From Sphaerisporangium melleum (GTDB lineage: Bacteria > Actinomycetota > Actinomycetes > Streptosporangiales > Streptosporangiaceae): a DNA stretch of 64,000 bases. The position numbers were made by a program, and so were the translations under genes. Shown one piece after another: positions 25,395-36,406 of the stretch. The notes below the pieces were generated by a model, which ran no database searches, was not told the origin of the DNA, and was given only the letters and a program-made list of their open reading frames with translations. The stretch lies in contig NZ_BMNT01000009.1 of NCBI RefSeq assembly GCF_014646695.1, forward strand, positions 82,634-146,633, in the 5' to 3' direction. The stretch's first letter is position 1, and every line of letters starts with the position of its first letter.

Positions 25395-25434
25395 TGTGGA
25401 CGACACGCCCGGCCACCGGCCGGCCTGTGGACAA
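25395..25434 (-). promoter_or_regulatory. Pair of DnaA-box-like sites upstream of guaA
   Basis: Read on the minus strand, TTGTCCACA (25426-25434) is an exact actinobacterial DnaA box and TCGTCCACA (25395-25403) differs by one base. They are 31 bases apart, each followed by GGCCGG. The same pair and spacing occurs upstream of guaB. Confidence 0.5.
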
Positions 25435-25493
25435 CCGCTCCACGGACCCCGGACCGGTCGCCTTGGCCCGTTCCTGAACCGCGCCTCGCCGCG

Positions 25494-27659
25494 ATGCGTC
25501 GTACGGGCATGAAGACTTCGATCGGCACGGCCGCGGCCGTCGCGCTCGCCACCGGGCTCCTGGCGGCGGCGTGCACGGGAGGCGGCCGAGCGGCTCTCCC
25601 GGCGGCGGCGCCGGTGCCGCTGGGCGAGATCAAGCTGGTCGCCTACAGCGGATGTGACGACCTGCTGAGCGGTCTGCGCGATGCGACGGCCAGGAACGTC
25701 ACCCCCTGGGGACTGGACGGCACGATGCTGTTCACCGCGGTCGACCGGGCCGACGCGAGCGGCCGGGCCGCCGCCGACGCGAGCACCGCCGCACCGAGCC
25801 ACTCCACGACCAACGTCCACGAGGCGGGCGTCGACGAGCCGGACCTGATCAAGACCGATGGCAGGCGCATCGTCACCTACGCCCGTGGCGTGCTGCGCGT
25901 GGTGGACGCGGAGACCAAGAAGGAGACCGGCAGCCTGCGACTCGTCCCGGCCGGACAGGGCTGGGCGGGCGCGGACCTGCTGATCCACGGCGACCGCGCG
26001 CTCGTGCTGGCCGCCCAGGGCGGGATGGTGCCGTTCGGCGGCCGGGCCGTACGGGCCTCGGCCATCACCGGGCCGCAGTACAAGCTCGTCGACCTGAAGG
26101 AGATGAAGCTCCTCGGCTCGCTGACCGTCGACGGGTCGCACGTGGACGCCCGCATGGTGGGCTCCACCGTCCGCATCGTGGTCCGGTCGCAGCCGCGGAT
26201 CACCTTCCCGGTGCAGGGCCCGGAGCAGAAGGAGGACGAACTGCTGCGGCGCAACCGGGAGATCGTGCGGGCCGCCCCGGCCGACGCCTGGCTGCCCGCG
26301 TACGAGATCGCCGGGCCGGACGGCGAGGGCCGACAGCGCAAGGTGGCCTGCGAGCGGGTCAGCCATCCCCGCGACTACACCGGGACCTCGATGCTCACCG
26401 TGCACACCGTCGACCTCGCGGCCGGGCTGGACGGGGACGAGACGATCAGCGTCGCCGCCGACGGCGACACCGTGTACGCCACCCCCACCAGCCTGTACGT
26501 CACCAGCAACCCGCGCTGGTGGTTCCGGCGCGGCATGATCGACGACACGGTCCGGCCCAGGACGGACCCGGCGCCCGGCGCGGCCGAGGCGACCGTCGCG
26601 CCCAGGGACCCGGCGAGCACGCCGCCCGCCGAGAAGGTCGAGCCGACGGGCGACCCATCCATGCCCTCGCTACTGCCCAAGCCGACCGGGACGGTGACGC
26701 CGCCCGCGTCCTCCCCCGTCGCGACGCCGAGTGACGGCCCGGAGGCGAGCACGTCCCCCTCTCCTGACCCGACCACGTCCCAGGAGCCGCCCGAGCAGAC
26801 CGAGATCCACCGGTTCGACATCAGCGGGCCGGGCGCCCCCGGCTACACCGCCTCCGGCGCGGTGCCCGGACGGCTGCTGAACCAGTACTCGCTGTCGGAG
26901 TACGAGGGGAACCTGCGGGTCGCCACGACCTCGTCCGGAACGGGCGGCTCGGACTCCGCCGGCGGTTCGAGCGGCGTCTACGTCCTGGACGCGGGCACGC
27001 TGGTCAAGAAGGGCGAGGTCACCGGCCTGGGCCGTGGCGAGCGGATCTACTCGGTGCGCTTCATCGGCCCGGTCGGCTACGTGGTGACCTTCCGCCAGGT
27101 GGACCCGCTGTACACCCTGGACCTGCGCGACCCGGCCGCCCCGAAGGTCACCGGCGAGCTGAAGATCACCGGGTTCTCGGCCTACCTGCATCCGGCCGGC
27201 GACGGGCGGCTGCTCGGCATCGGGCAGGAGGCGAGCGAGGAGGGCAGGACGCAGGGCACCCAGATCTCCCTGTTCGACGTGAGCGACCCGGGTAAGCCCG
27301 CGCGGCTGGCGCGGTACCACCAGAAGAACTCCGGCTCCGCGGCCGAGTGGGACCCGCACGCGTTCCTGTACTGGCCCGCGACCGGGCTCGCCGTGGTGCC
27401 GCTGAGCAGCTGGGGCGGCAGGACCGACGACTTCCAGACCTCCGCCCTGGTGCTGCGGGTGGGCACCGACTCGATCGGAACCCGCGGGACGATCACCCAT
27501 CCGAAGGCGAAGGGCCGGGAGGGCTTCGCGCCGGACACCCCGACGATCCAGCGGTGCCTGGTCATCGGGGACACCCTGTGGACGCTGTCCGACGCGGGAC
27601 TCAAGGCCAGCGACGCCACGACCTTGACCGACCAGGGCTGGATCCCGTTCGAGAAGTGA
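25494..27659 (+). CDS. Secreted lipoprotein with C-terminal beta-propeller domain
   Basis: 721 residues. A lipoprotein signal ends in the lipobox LLAAAC, so the mature protein is anchored outside the membrane. The rest matches the family of secreted proteins with a C-terminal beta-propeller: [35 protein letters not shown], then later [33 protein letters not shown] and [15 protein letters not shown] Thr/Pro/Ser-rich stretch of about 80 residues (26,560-26,800) splits the propeller. Function is unknown. The ATG at 25494 or the one at 25509 may be used; neither has a clear ribosome binding site. Confidence 0.85.
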   Translation: MRRTGMKTSIGTAAAVALATGLLAAACTGGGRAALPAAAPVPLGEIKLVAYSGCDDLLSGLRDATARNVTPWGLDGTMLFTAVDRADASGRAAADASTAAPSHSTTNVHEAGVDEPDLIKTDGRRIVTYARGVLRVVDAETKKETGSLRLVPAGQGWAGADLLIHGDRALVLAAQGGMVPFGGRAVRASAITGPQYKLVDLKEMKLLGSLTVDGSHVDARMVGSTVRIVVRSQPRITFPVQGPEQKEDELLRRNREIVRAAPADAWLPAYEIAGPDGEGRQRKVACERVSHPRDYTGTSMLTVHTVDLAAGLDGDETISVAADGDTVYATPTSLYVTSNPRWWFRRGMIDDTVRPRTDPAPGAAEATVAPRDPASTPPAEKVEPTGDPSMPSLLPKPTGTVTPPASSPVATPSDGPEASTSPSPDPTTSQEPPEQTEIHRFDISGPGAPGYTASGAVPGRLLNQYSLSEYEGNLRVATTSSGTGGSDSAGGSSGVYVLDAGTLVKKGEVTGLGRGERIYSVRFIGPVGYVVTFRQVDPLYTLDLRDPAAPKVTGELKITGFSAYLHPAGDGRLLGIGQEASEEGRTQGTQISLFDVSDPGKPARLARYHQKNSGSAAEWDPHAFLYWPATGLAVVPLSSWGGRTDDFQTSALVLRVGTDSIGTRGTITHPKAKGREGFAPDTPTIQRCLVIGDTLWTLSDAGLKASDATTLTDQGWIPFEK

Positions 27660-27720
27660 CCAACCCGAGCCGGAGGCCCTGGGCAGCGATCACCCGGGTT
27701 CCGGCCACCGGGGGAACAGG

Positions 27721-27754
27721 CTTCCGGGCCGCACCGCGCAGTGCGGCCCGGAAG
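27721..27754. terminator. Bidirectional terminator hairpin
   Basis: CTTCCGGGCCGCAC pairs perfectly with GTGCGGCCCGGAAG (14 bp) around CGCGCA, midway between the convergent lipoprotein and glpD genes. Confidence 0.75.
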
Positions 27755-27854
27755 ACGGGCCGCGCGGCCACGGCAGGCGGGAGCCGGGCCGCGCGGCCCC
27801 CACGAACCCGGCCCCATCACACCAGGGCGGGCGAATGACGGCCGAGACGAGGGG

Positions 27855-29663
27855 TCAGACGGGTTTGGTGTCGGGCTCGGCTACGGGGACGATGTCGGGG
27901 GCGCCCAGGCGGATCGCGTCGGCCTCCTGGTCGGTGTCCTGTTCCTGCGAGGCACGCTCGGCCTCAACGCGCTTGGCGTAGTACTCGACCTCGCGCTTGA
28001 CCTGCTCGGTGTCCCAGCCCAGCGGCCCGGCCAGCAGTTCGGCGGCCTCCTGGGCGACGGCGGTGCCCCGGTGGAAGGTCTCGATCGAGATGCGCGTGCG
28101 GCGGGCGAGCACGTCGTTCAGGTGGCGCGCACCCTCGTGGGTGGCCGCGTACACCACCTCGGCCCGCAGGTAGTCGTCGGCGCCGGCCAGCGGGCGCCCC
28201 AGCGACGGGTCGGCCTCGATCAGCGCGAGCAGCTCGTCGATCATGGACCCGTGCCGCTGCAGCAGGTGCTCGATGCGCGCGACGTGCAGCCCCGAGGACC
28301 GCGCGAGCCGGTGGCGCTGGTTCCACAGCGCCTGGTAGCCGACGGCCCCCACCAGCGGGACCCGGTCGGTGCAGGACGGCGGCACCCGGTGGTCGAGGGC
28401 GTGCGCGACCGCGTCCACCGCGTCCTTGGCCATCACGCGGTACGTGGTGTACTTCCCGCCCGCGATCATCAGCAGGCCGGGGACCGGGTGGGTCACGACG
28501 TGCTCGCGCGACAGCTTGGAGGTCTCCTCCGACTCCCCGGCGAGCAGCGGGCGCAGGCCCGCGTACACCCCTTCGACGTCGTCGCGGGTCAGCGGCACCG
28601 ACAGCACCTCGTTGACGTGGTCGAGCACGTAGTCGATGTCCTGGCGCGAGGCCGCCGGGTGGGCCTTGTCCAGCGACCAGTGGGTGTCGGTCGTGCCGAC
28701 GATCCAGTGCCGTCCCCAGGGGATCACGAACAGCACCGACTTCTCGGTGCGCAGGATGATGCCGGTCAGCGAGTGGATGCGGTCGCGCGGAACGACCAGG
28801 TGGATGCCCTTGGACGCCCGCACGTGGATCTGGCCGCGCCCGCCCACCATCTCCTGGATCTCGTCGGTCCACACGCCGGTCGCGTTGACCACCTGCCGCG
28901 CCCGGATGTTCAGCTCGGCGCCGCCCTCCAGGTCGCGCACCCGCACCCCGGTGACCCGCTCCCCCTCGCGCAGGAAACCGATCACCGCGGTACGGGAGGC
29001 CACCTGCGCCCCGTAGGAGACGGCGGTGCGCAGCAGCGACGTGACGTACCGCGCGTCGTCCACCTGGGCGTCCCAATATTGCACCGCGCCGGTGAGCGAG
29101 GTCTTGCGCAGGGCCGGGGCCAGCCTGAGCGCGCGGCGCCGCGACAGGTGCCGGTGGCCGGGGATGCCGCGGTTCAGGCCGCTGGAGAAGCCCAGCGTGT
29201 CGTACAGGGTCAGGCCGGCGCCGACGTAGGGCCGCTCCCACACGTGGTGGGTCAGCGGGAACAGGAACGGCACGGGACGCACCAGGTGCGGGGCGATGCG
29301 CTGCAGGAGCAGCCCTCGTTCCTGCAGCGCCTCGCGCACGAGGTCGAAGTTCAGCTGCTCCAGGTAGCGCACGCCGCCGTGGATCAGCTTGGAGGAGCGG
29401 GAGGAGGTGCCGGAGGCGAAGTCGCGCGCCTCGACCAGGCCGACGGTGAGCCCGCGGGTCGCGGCGTCCAGCGCGACGCCCGCGCCGACCACGCCGCCGC
29501 CGACGACGAACACGTCCAGCTCGTGCCCGGGATCGGACATCCAGGCCAGCGCCGCCGCGCGTTCGGCCGGGCCCATGCGCGCCGAGTGCATCCCCCCGAC
29601 GCCGAACGGCCCTGCGCTCGCATCCTTGACCGCCTCGGCCCGGCCCGCTGTCTGCGCTGTCAT
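27855..29663 (-). CDS. glpD: Glycerol-3-phosphate dehydrogenase (FAD-dependent)
   Basis: 602 residues. Oxidises sn-glycerol 3-phosphate to dihydroxyacetone phosphate at the membrane, passing electrons to quinone. The FAD-binding Rossmann motif is VVGGGVVGAGVALDAATRG near residue 52, followed by the GlpD signature GTSSRSSKLIHGGVRYLE and IAGGKYTTYRVMA. The DAO_C domain occupies the C-terminal 130 residues, with a charged tail. The first 40 residues are an extension. AGGGGG precedes the ATG. A 20-base palindrome 41 bases upstream is a likely operator. No glpF or glpK is beside it. Confidence 0.95.
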   Translation of the reverse strand: MTAQTAGRAEAVKDASAGPFGVGGMHSARMGPAERAAALAWMSDPGHELDVFVVGGGVVGAGVALDAATRGLTVGLVEARDFASGTSSRSSKLIHGGVRYLEQLNFDLVREALQERGLLLQRIAPHLVRPVPFLFPLTHHVWERPYVGAGLTLYDTLGFSSGLNRGIPGHRHLSRRRALRLAPALRKTSLTGAVQYWDAQVDDARYVTSLLRTAVSYGAQVASRTAVIGFLREGERVTGVRVRDLEGGAELNIRARQVVNATGVWTDEIQEMVGGRGQIHVRASKGIHLVVPRDRIHSLTGIILRTEKSVLFVIPWGRHWIVGTTDTHWSLDKAHPAASRQDIDYVLDHVNEVLSVPLTRDDVEGVYAGLRPLLAGESEETSKLSREHVVTHPVPGLLMIAGGKYTTYRVMAKDAVDAVAHALDHRVPPSCTDRVPLVGAVGYQALWNQRHRLARSSGLHVARIEHLLQRHGSMIDELLALIEADPSLGRPLAGADDYLRAEVVYAATHEGARHLNDVLARRTRISIETFHRGTAVAQEAAELLAGPLGWDTEQVKREVEYYAKRVEAERASQEQDTDQEADAIRLGAPDIVPVAEPDTKPV

Positions 29664-30000
29664 CTGCGACCCCCTGGGGTACGGCTCGTCGCGTCGTGTC
29701 CCATATCTACCCGTGAGTAGATACCAGCATGCGATCGCCGGACCGCACCGGGGTCGGCGTAACCGGCCCGGCGGCCCGGCTCACCGGTCCACCTGCCGCT
29801 CAGGGATCACTTCCGCCCCAACCGGTACCACGTAGATTTTTTCGCCGGTGCCCGCCCGCCAGGCCCGCTCGTCAAGTCCCTCACCCGTCATCGGCCTGCC
29901 TCCCCGATGACGGTCCGGGCGCCCGGTTCTCGGTTTCGGTGGCTCGCCGAGACCGGCGCCGTCGCTTCGAACGGCCGACTCAGGGCGTGCCGCACCGCCG
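29664..30000. other. glpD upstream region
   Basis: About 340 bases without a gene, between glpD's start and the end of the deoR-type gene. It contains the palindromic operator at 29704-29723 and an AT-rich spot near 29830-29840 (GTAGATTTTTTCG) that may belong to a promoter or to the upstream gene's terminator. Confidence 0.5.
29704..29723. promoter_or_regulatory. Palindromic operator candidate before glpD
   Basis: TATCTAC-CCGTGA-GTAGATA, with 7-base perfect arms and the partial inner symmetry TACCCGTGAGTA. Its size fits a TetR- or GntR-type dimer. The regulator is not encoded next to it. Confidence 0.6.
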
Positions 30001-30771
30001 TCAGACGCGCAGCACCTGCAGACCGGCGTTCATGAAGCCCTCGGCATCGGCGTCGGGGAGGCTCGCGTCGGTGATGAGCGTGTCGATGCGGTCGATGTCG
30101 CAGATCTTGGCGAACACCCGGCGGCCGATCTTCGAGGCGTCGGCGACGGCCACCACGCGGGCGGCCCGGCCGATCAGCAGGTTGTTGACGCTCGCCTCAC
30201 CCTCGTGGTGCGCGGAGGCGCCCGCCGCGACGTCGATCCCGTCGACGCCGAGGAAGGCGATGTCCAGGGTGACCTGCTGCAGCACCCCGGAGGAGAGCGG
30301 GCCGATCAGCTCGTACGACTGGGGACGGGCCACCCCGCCGGTGAGGACGATCTTGATGTTCTGGCGGACGGTCAGCTCGGCGGCGATGTTGAGCGCGTTG
30401 GTGACCACGGTGATCCGCGCGCTCTGCGGGGTCCGCGCGGCGATGGTGCGCGCGACCTCCGAGGTGGTCGTCCCGCCGTTCATGCCGACCACGGCACCGG
30501 GCTGGACCAGGGCGGCCGCCGCCTGGGCGATGCGCTGCTTCTCCCCGGCGCGCCTGGCCGTCTTGTACCGCAGCGGCAGGTCGTAGCTGACGCTCTGGGC
30601 CACGGCGCCGCCGCGCGTGCGCATGAGCATCTGCTGCTGGGACAGCTCGTCGAAGTCACGCCGGATCGTCGCGGTGGACACCTGGAGGGTGCCGGCGGCC
30701 TCCTCGACCGTCAGGCGTCCGTGCCGGGCGAGCAGCTCCAGCAGGGCGTTCCAGCGTTCGTACCGGCTCAT
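30001..30771 (-). CDS. DeoR-family transcriptional regulator of amino-sugar genes
   Basis: 256 residues. The N-terminal winged helix-turn-helix (RLTVEEAAGTLQVSTATIRRDFDEL) and the DeoRC sugar-phosphate sensor (GAVVGMNGGTTTSEVARTI, VVTNALNIAAEL, LTGGVARPQSYELIGPL, FLGVDGI) are complete. The ATG at 30771 (MSRYERW) follows GTGGGG; the longer frame to 30804 is not favoured. It is divergent from the SIS isomerase/nagA operon with only 119 bases between, so it probably represses that operon and senses a phosphorylated amino sugar, like AgaR. Confidence 0.9.
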   Translation of the reverse strand: MSRYERWNALLELLARHGRLTVEEAAGTLQVSTATIRRDFDELSQQQMLMRTRGGAVAQSVSYDLPLRYKTARRAGEKQRIAQAAAALVQPGAVVGMNGGTTTSEVARTIAARTPQSARITVVTNALNIAAELTVRQNIKIVLTGGVARPQSYELIGPLSSGVLQQVTLDIAFLGVDGIDVAAGASAHHEGEASVNNLLIGRAARVVAVADASKIGRRVFAKICDIDRIDTLITDASLPDADAEGFMNAGLQVLRV

Positions 30772-30831
30772 GGCCCCACAGCGTGGCACACCGGGCGGCC
30801 ACAATCATCTCACTCGCCCGTCTTAACTGCG

Positions 30832-30851
30832 TGATCCTGCATGATCGTGCG
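30832..30851. promoter_or_regulatory. Tandem decamer, DeoR operator candidate
   Basis: TGATCCTGCA and TGATCGTGCG are adjacent direct repeats in the divergent gap between the DeoR-type regulator and the SIS gene. DeoR/AgaR proteins often bind such spaced direct repeats. Confidence 0.5.
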
Positions 30852-30890
30852 ATACAACGTGCAGAAGGGAGCAAAACCGAGGAGTGGCCC

Positions 30891-31907
30891 GTGACAACGC
30901 ACACCGAGACCGAGATCGCCTCGCAGCCCGAGTGCTGGCGCCGGGGCATCGCGATGGCCGCCGGCGCTCCGCTCCCCCGGCCCGGCGAGCGGGTGGCGGT
31001 GGTCGGCTGCGGCACCTCCTGGTACATCGCCCAGGCGTACGCGGTGCTGCGTGAGCGGGCCGGGCACGGCGAGACCGACGCCTTCCCCGCCTCCGAGGCC
31101 CCGATCTTCGCCTCTTCCACCACCCGGGAGCCCGCTCACGGGCCCCTTCCCGCCGAGCCCACGGAGTCCGGCACCCGTACCGCGTCACCGGCCGCGCCCG
31201 CCGCCTCGTCCGGGCCGCCGCCGACCGACCGCCCGTCCCCAGTTCGGGGACGGGCCTATGACCGGGTGCTCGCGCTGACCAGGTCCGGGACGACCACCGA
31301 GGTCCTCACCCTGCTGCGCCACCTCGACGGCACCCCGGTCACCGTCATCACCGCCGACCCCGACGCGCCGGTCATCGGCCTCGCCGACGAGGCCGTCGTG
31401 CTGGACTTCGCCGACGAGCGGTCCGTCGTCCAGACGCGCTTCGCCACCACGCAGCTCGCCCTGCTCCGCGCCCACCTCGGCGAAGATCTCTCCCGGGCCC
31501 TGGACGACGCCGGCCGCGCGATCCGCGAGCCGGTCGAGGCGACCCTGCGGGCCGCCGAGCAGTTCACCTTCCTCGGCCGGGGGTGGACCTGCGGGCTCGC
31601 GCACGAGGCCGCGCTGAAGATGCGCGAGGCGTCCCGCGCCTGGACCGAGGCCTACCCCGCCATGGAGTACCGCCACGGCCCGATCAGCATCGCCGGTCCG
31701 AGGAGGGTCACGTGGATGCTGGGCGCCGCCCCGAAAGGGCTGGCCGCGGAGGTGCGCGCGACGGGCGGCGCCTTCGTCGGCGGGGACGACGACCCGATGG
31801 CCGAGCTGGTGCGCGTCCAGCGGGTCGCGGTCGCCCGGGCGCTGGCGCTCGGACTGGACCCCGACCGGCCGCTCCACCTGACCCGGTCTGTGATCCTGTC
31901 GGCATGA
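30891..31907 (+). CDS. SIS-domain sugar-phosphate isomerase/deaminase (AgaS/GlmS-C-like)
   Basis: 338 residues. Two SIS folds: VAVVGCGTSWYIAQAYAVLRERAG and VLALTRSGTTTEVLTLLRHL in the first, LGRGWTCGLAHEAALKMREAS and AMEYRHGPISIAG in the second. Relatives isomerise or deaminate glucosamine/galactosamine 6-phosphate. A Pro/Ser/Thr-rich insert of about 50 residues (31098-31250) breaks the first SIS domain, and its DNA includes a perfect 10-bp hairpin. GAGGAG lies 6 bases before the GTG at 30891. Its stop overlaps the nagA ATG, so the two are coupled. Confidence 0.87.
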   Translation: MTTHTETEIASQPECWRRGIAMAAGAPLPRPGERVAVVGCGTSWYIAQAYAVLRERAGHGETDAFPASEAPIFASSTTREPAHGPLPAEPTESGTRTASPAAPAASSGPPPTDRPSPVRGRAYDRVLALTRSGTTTEVLTLLRHLDGTPVTVITADPDAPVIGLADEAVVLDFADERSVVQTRFATTQLALLRAHLGEDLSRALDDAGRAIREPVEATLRAAEQFTFLGRGWTCGLAHEAALKMREASRAWTEAYPAMEYRHGPISIAGPRRVTWMLGAAPKGLAAEVRATGGAFVGGDDDPMAELVRVQRVAVARALALGLDPDRPLHLTRSVILSA

Positions 31908-33040
31908 GCATCACACTCGCCGACGCCCGCGTCGTCACCCCCGCCGGCGTCCACGACGGCTGGATCACCATCGAGGACGGGCGCATCACCCATGTCGGCC
32001 GCGGCCAGGCCCCGCGCGGGGACGGGCACGGCCTGGGCGGGCGGTACGTCGTCCCCGGGTTCGTCGACATCCACACGCATGGCGGGGCCGGCGGGTCCTT
32101 CCCGTCCGGGGACCAGGAGGAGGCCCGGCGGGTCGCCGGCTTCCACGCCGCACACGGCACGACGACGATCGTGGCCAGCCTGGTCACCGCCGCACCACCC
32201 GACCTCGCGCGCGCCACGGCGGCACTGGCCGAGCTGTGCGACGACGGGGTGCTGGCCGGAATCCACTTCGAGGGGCCGTACATCGCCCGGTCGCGCTGCG
32301 GGGCCCACGACCCGGCGCTGCTGCGCGACCCGTCCCCCAGAGAGCTGGCCGAGCTGCTCAAGGCCGGGCACGGGCACGTCCGCATGGTCACCATAGCCCC
32401 CGAGCTGCCCGGCGGCCTGGACACGGTGCGGGCCGCGGTCTCCGAGGGCGTCATCGCGGCCCTCGGGCACAGCGACGCGAGCTATGAGCAGGCCATCGCG
32501 GGCATCGAGGCCGGCTGCACCGTGGCCACCCACCTGTTCAACGCCCTGCCGTCGCTGCACCACCGGGAGCCGGGCCCGGTGGCCGCGCTGCTGGAGGACG
32601 AGCGGGTGACCGTGGAGCTGATCAACGATGGCCTGCACGTGCACCCGGCGATGCTCCGGCTGGCGGCGCGCGCGGCCGGCACCGGACGCGCGGTGCTGAT
32701 CACCGACGCGATGGCGGCCGCCGGCATGGGGGACGGCGCCTACCGGCTCGGCTCGATGGAGGTCGAGGTGTCCGGCGGCGCGGCCCGGCTGGTCGAGGGC
32801 GGCGCCATCGCCGGCAGCACGCTGACGATGGACCTCGCCTTCCGCCGCACCGTCCAGGAGGTCGGGCTGACGGTGGCCGAGGCCGCCGTGCTGGCCTCGC
32901 TCACCCCGGCCCGCGTGCTCGGCGTGGACGACCGCGTCGGGTCGATCGCCGTCGGCAAGGACGCCGACCTCGTCGTCCTCGACGACGACCTGACGGTGCA
33001 CCGCGTGATGCGCCACGGCGCCTGGCTCAGCACCACCTGA
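31904..33040 (+). CDS. nagA: N-acetylglucosamine-6-phosphate deacetylase
   Basis: 378 residues of the amidohydrolase superfamily. Removes acetate from GlcNAc-6-P so that the partner isomerase/deaminase can feed it to glycolysis or wall synthesis. Visible motifs: PGFVDIHTHGG, GIHFEGPYI (metal Glu), ALGHSDASYE and ATHLFNALPSLHHREPG, LINDGLHVHP, and the catalytic Asp in LITDAMAAAG. The ATG (31904-31906) overlaps the upstream TGA. Confidence 0.95.
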   Translation: MSITLADARVVTPAGVHDGWITIEDGRITHVGRGQAPRGDGHGLGGRYVVPGFVDIHTHGGAGGSFPSGDQEEARRVAGFHAAHGTTTIVASLVTAAPPDLARATAALAELCDDGVLAGIHFEGPYIARSRCGAHDPALLRDPSPRELAELLKAGHGHVRMVTIAPELPGGLDTVRAAVSEGVIAALGHSDASYEQAIAGIEAGCTVATHLFNALPSLHHREPGPVAALLEDERVTVELINDGLHVHPAMLRLAARAAGTGRAVLITDAMAAAGMGDGAYRLGSMEVEVSGGAARLVEGGAIAGSTLTMDLAFRRTVQEVGLTVAEAAVLASLTPARVLGVDDRVGSIAVGKDADLVVLDDDLTVHRVMRHGAWLSTT

Positions 33041-33060
33041 CGTTCCGCCGCGACCGACAC

Positions 33061-33088
33061 GGTCCCGCGCGCGACACCACGCGGGACC
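33061..33088. terminator. Terminator hairpin between nagA and guaB3
   Basis: GGTCCCGCG and CGCGGGACC form a 9-bp perfect stem with a 10-base loop, serving both convergent genes. Confidence 0.7.
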
Positions 33089-33106
33089 GGGTGGCGGACG
33101 ACAGGG

Positions 33107-34225
33107 TCAGGGGCTGTGCGGGGCGACGACGACCTCGACGCGCTGGAACTCCTTCAGGTCGGAGTAGCCCGCGGTGGCCATCGTGCGGCGCAGGGCGCCC
33201 ATGAGGTTCATCGAGCCGTCGGCGACGGAGGACGGCCCGTGCAGGATCTGCTCCAGCGTGCCGATGGTGCCGACCTCGACGCGGGCGCCGCGCGGCAGCT
33301 CACCGTGGTGCGCCTCCGAGCCCCAGTGGTGGCCCCGGCCGGGAGCCTCGCTGGCGCGGGCCAAGGGCGAGCCGACCATGACGGCGTCGGAGCCGCAGGC
33401 GATGGCCTTGGCGATGTCACCGGAGCTGGTCATGCCACCGTCGGCGATCACGTGGACGTACCGGCCGCCCGACTCGTCGAGGTAGTCGCGGCGCGCGGCG
33501 GCGACGTCGCCGATCGCGGTGGCCATGGGCACCGCCACGCCGAGCACCGTGCGGGTGGTGTGCCCGGAGCCGCCGCCGAACCCGACGAGCACCCCGGCCG
33601 CGCCGGTGCGCATCAGGTGGAGGGCAGCGGTGTAGGTGGCACAGCCGCCGACGATCACCGGCACGTCGAGCTCGTAGATGAACTGCTTGAGGTTGAGCGG
33701 CTCGGCGCGGCCGGAGACGTGCTCGGCCGAGACGGTGGTGCCGCGGATGACGAAGATGTCGACCCCGGCGTCGATGACCGCCTTGTAGTGCTGGGCGGTG
33801 CGCTGCGGCGACAGCCGCGCGGCGGTGGTCACGCCCGCGGACCGGATCTCCTCGATGCGGCGGCCGATGAGCTCGTCGCTGATCGGCGCCGAGTAGATCT
33901 CCTGGAGCCGCCGGGTCGCGGCCTCGCCGCGCAGCTCGGCGACCTCCGACAGCAGCGGGGCGGGGTCCTCGTAGCGGGTCCACAGGCCTTCGAGGTCGAG
34001 GACGGCGAGCCCGCCGAGGTGCCCGATCTGGATGGCGGTCTGCGGCGAGACGACGCTGTCCATCGGGCTGACCACGATGGGCAGGTCGAAACGGTAGGCG
34101 TCGATCTGCCAGGCGATGGAAACCTCTTCGGGGTCACGGGTGCGCCGCGACGGCACGATGCCGATCTCGTCCAGCGCGTACGCGCGGCGCCCGCTCTTGC
34201 CACGCCCGATCTCTACCTGAGTCAT
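33107..34225 (-). CDS. guaB3: GuaB3-family IMP dehydrogenase-related protein
   Basis: 372 residues with the IMPDH barrel but no CBS domains: [60 protein letters not shown] and the phosphate-binding [21 protein letters not shown]. The loop aligned with the IMPDH catalytic GSICTTR reads GSGHTTR, so the catalytic Cys is a His. The family is conserved beside guaB in actinobacteria, but its role in purine metabolism is not settled. It lies downstream of guaB on the same strand with a 248-base gap. Confidence 0.93.
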   Translation of the reverse strand: MTQVEIGRGKSGRRAYALDEIGIVPSRRTRDPEEVSIAWQIDAYRFDLPIVVSPMDSVVSPQTAIQIGHLGGLAVLDLEGLWTRYEDPAPLLSEVAELRGEAATRRLQEIYSAPISDELIGRRIEEIRSAGVTTAARLSPQRTAQHYKAVIDAGVDIFVIRGTTVSAEHVSGRAEPLNLKQFIYELDVPVIVGGCATYTAALHLMRTGAAGVLVGFGGGSGHTTRTVLGVAVPMATAIGDVAAARRDYLDESGGRYVHVIADGGMTSSGDIAKAIACGSDAVMVGSPLARASEAPGRGHHWGSEAHHGELPRGARVEVGTIGTLEQILHGPSSVADGSMNLMGALRRTMATAGYSDLKEFQRVEVVVAPHSP

Positions 34226-34473
34226 GATCTCGCCGTTCCCGTCCTTCGAAGAAGCCGCTGTGCTCGTTGGTCAATACCCTGGCCCACCGCATTATCCGCA
34301 ATCACCGGGCGCGGCCGGCCCCCCACCCCACGCCCGGAGCCTCCGCCCGGCCGGACGACGCCCTCGGCCGCCGGACCGATCGGGGGGCGCCGCCCCGGAC
34401 GCGCCTCCCGGCGGTGCGGTGGCACGACGCCGCACGCCTCTGATGGGGCGCCGTGCGGAGCCACAGGGCCGGC

Positions 34474-36009
<1,536 letters not shown>

Positions 36010-36047
36010 TCAGTTTAGTGGTCCGGTCATCACCGGTTCCGCGCTCC

Positions 36048-36087
36048 TGTGGACAACCGGGCCCACGGCCCGCCGCCCTGTGGACGA
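36048..36087 (-). promoter_or_regulatory. Pair of DnaA-box-like sites upstream of guaB
   Basis: On the minus strand TTGTCCACA (36048-36056) is an exact DnaA box and TCGTCCACA (36079-36087) a one-mismatch box, 31 bases apart. The exact box lies about 30 bases upstream of a possible -10 TAAACT (36012-36017). Confidence 0.5.
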
Positions 36088-36406
36088 CGTGCTGTGGACT
36101 CCGCCAGAACCCCGAGCCCTTCGGCCCCCCGCGGACACCGGCGCGAAACGACGGCCGCCCGAGCGGATCATCCGGACCGGGCCCTGGTGGCCGGTGACAG
36201 GCGTACCTGTGCGGTGATGTGCACAACGCGGCACCCGCCGCCGGGCTTCCCTGCGGCGGGAAAGCACTCGACGCGCCGCGACCGGGGACGATCGTGGACC
36301 GGTCCCGCTTCACGTGGCTCATGGGACTCAACTGCATATCAGTGACAGATGGGACGCGGGTGCATCCCCGCCACTTGCCCTCATCAGGGTAGGTGAGGGT
36401 CATAAG

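Noticed and set aside
25311..26405. Extension of the guaA frame to 881 codons
   Set aside because: It runs antisense through the beta-propeller lipoprotein gene; GuaA length and the conserved SEFDTVLV start fix the TTG at 25310.
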